A stretch of DNA of 44,428 nucleotides from NCBI RefSeq assembly GCF_000292525.1, contig NZ_AEYF01000054.1, positions 1-44,428 on the forward strand, given 5' to 3'. A program made the position numbers and the translations under genes. The stretch's first letter is position 1; each line of letters begins with the position of its first letter. Source of the DNA: Rhizobium sp. CCGE 510 (GTDB taxonomy: Bacteria; Pseudomonadota; Alphaproteobacteria; Rhizobiales; Rhizobiaceae). The notes under the pieces are model-generated. The model saw nothing but the letters and a program-made list of their open reading frames with translations, was not told the origin of the DNA and did not search any database. Of this stretch, positions 43,779 to 44,428 are shown piece after piece.

Positions 43779-43923
43779 TGATGACGTCTCAGGCCAGACT
43801 CAGCCCGATCTTTGTCCGCTGTGAAAGTCAGCACTTTCGAACCCGCCTAACATCTCGTTCTGACATTGGTCGAGCCGCGGTCCCGTCTGTTCGAAGAGAC
43901 GTGGCACAAGGAAACGAGCAAGA

Positions 43924-44045
43924 ATGACTGATACCGGGTGAAACAAGTCAAATTGATGTCCGCGTGCTGTCGCCGGTCGAGCCGCATCCCACGGTCTCGG
44001 CACGCTCCATGCGCTGGCCCCCGGCGATATTTTGCTGATCGGCAG
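43924..44045 (+). pseudogene. DUF2249-domain relic
   Basis: One frame gives QIDVRVLSPVEPHPTV; a neighbouring frame continues LGTLHALAPGDILLI, which is the DUF2249 pattern (DVR.L.P.ERHP..F..L..L.PGE). One or two lost bases near 43998 break it. Such domains are common beside fixNOQP and in denitrification-related clusters of proteobacteria. Only the first about 35 residues remain before the sequence changes to pntA. Confidence 0.6.
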
Positions 44046-44428
44046 TGGAAACTGGTGCCGGCCTAACGGCGGAAATCTCGAACGAAGCCTACCGAAATGC
44101 GGAAGTCGTGGTCGTTCCAAGTCCACAGGCCCTCGCCGCGGCCGCCGACGTGATCGTTAAGGTGCGCCCCGACTAATGAGGTCGCCCTGCTGTCGCCTGA
44201 AAAGACGCTGATCTCTTTCATCTATCCCGTAGCCAACAACGAGTTGCTAGAGCGGGCTCTGCATTCGGGCGCGAATATAAGCGCCATAGACATGGTCCCG
44301 CGCATCAGCCGTGCACAGAAGATGGATGGGAAAGATCGGGGGCTACCGAGCGGTCACCGAAGCGAGTGCGAACTTCAGCTGTTTCTTCACCGGGCAGATC
44401 ACCGCGCGGTATTTCCAGGCTCTCCTCC
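44046..44428 (+). pseudogene. pntA: pntA relic (NAD(P) transhydrogenase alpha subunit), runs off the window
   Basis: Ordered fragments of the transhydrogenase alpha N-terminus: TGAGLTAEISNEAYRNAEVV, then ALAAAADVIVKVRP, a stop, then LISFIYPVANNELLERALHS, GANISAIDMVPRISRAQKMD, and in another frame CFFTGQIT. An in-frame stop at about 44174 and a deletion near 44325 disrupt it. The 5' end is joined to the DUF2249 relic. The part beyond 44428 is not seen, but the gene is already dead. Confidence 0.78.

Noticed and set aside
1..44428. CRISPR arrays, tRNA or rRNA genes, plasmid replication origin (repABC)
   Set aside because: None seen: no regularly spaced repeats, no tRNA-like folds recognised and no rep genes.

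Overview
The window looks like part of the symbiotic plasmid (or symbiosis island) of a fast-growing rhizobium. It carries a nifH copy with a truncated nifD, nifQ, nodBCS-nodIJ, nodD, nodZ, nolO, and a complete fixNOQP-fixGHIS set with azu and hemN. The layout most resembles Rhizobium etli / R. phaseoli type plasmids: nodBC has no intact nodA beside it, nifH is present as an extra copy with a 5' stub of nifD, and a Crp/Fnr regulator sits behind fixS. That placement is inference from gene content; no database was searched. Relics and insertion sequences are abundant, as is usual for such plasmids.

Layout. 0-5 kb (all minus strand): an IS5-family transposase running off the edge, then a two-gene unit coding for a SpeD-like pyruvoyl decarboxylase and a B12-type radical SAM protein, then small proteins including a likely exopolysaccharide-repressor (SyrA/ExoX type) membrane protein. 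5-10 kb (plus): nifQ and nifH, each behind a sigma54-type promoter, a nifD 5' stub, and a hemN paralogue. 10-13 kb: two SyrB-like coiled-coil proteins (minus), an rpoN 3' relic, an IS3 fragment and other debris. 13-18 kb (plus): a nod box followed by a relic joining the start of nodA to the end of nodC, then intact nolO, then noeI broken by an IS481-like element. 18-20 kb: a nod box, a small secreted Cys-rich protein, nodD. 20-26.5 kb (minus): nod box, nodA relic, nodB, nodC, nodS, nodU relic, nodI, nodJ and a periplasmic cupin. 26.7-29.6 kb: an IS630 copy, an IS21 istB relic, nod box, nodZ. 30-43.8 kb: a microaerobic block with five FixK/Fnr-type boxes in front of a small membrane protein, fixGHIS plus a Crp/Fnr regulator, fixNOQP plus a 61-residue ORF, pseudoazurin, and hemN. 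43.9 kb to the end: frameshifted DUF2249 and pntA relics.

How it works together. NodD would act at four good nod boxes. NodB and NodC make the chitooligosaccharide core (NodA must come from elsewhere), NodS N-methylates it, NolO carbamoylates it, NodZ adds fucose, and NodIJ exports it. The broken nodU and noeI predict no NodU-type (6-O) carbamoylation and no 2-O-methyl on the fucose. In the nodule, the FixK/Fnr-box genes supply the cbb3 oxidase, its copper/assembly proteins, haem synthesis and a cupredoxin, alongside NifA/sigma54 expression of nifH and nifQ.

The least explained parts are the SpeD-like/radical SAM pair (an Asn replaces the processing His of AdoMet decarboxylase), the nod-box-associated secreted Cys-rich protein, the small membrane protein behind a FixK-like box, and the 61-residue ORF inside the fix cluster.
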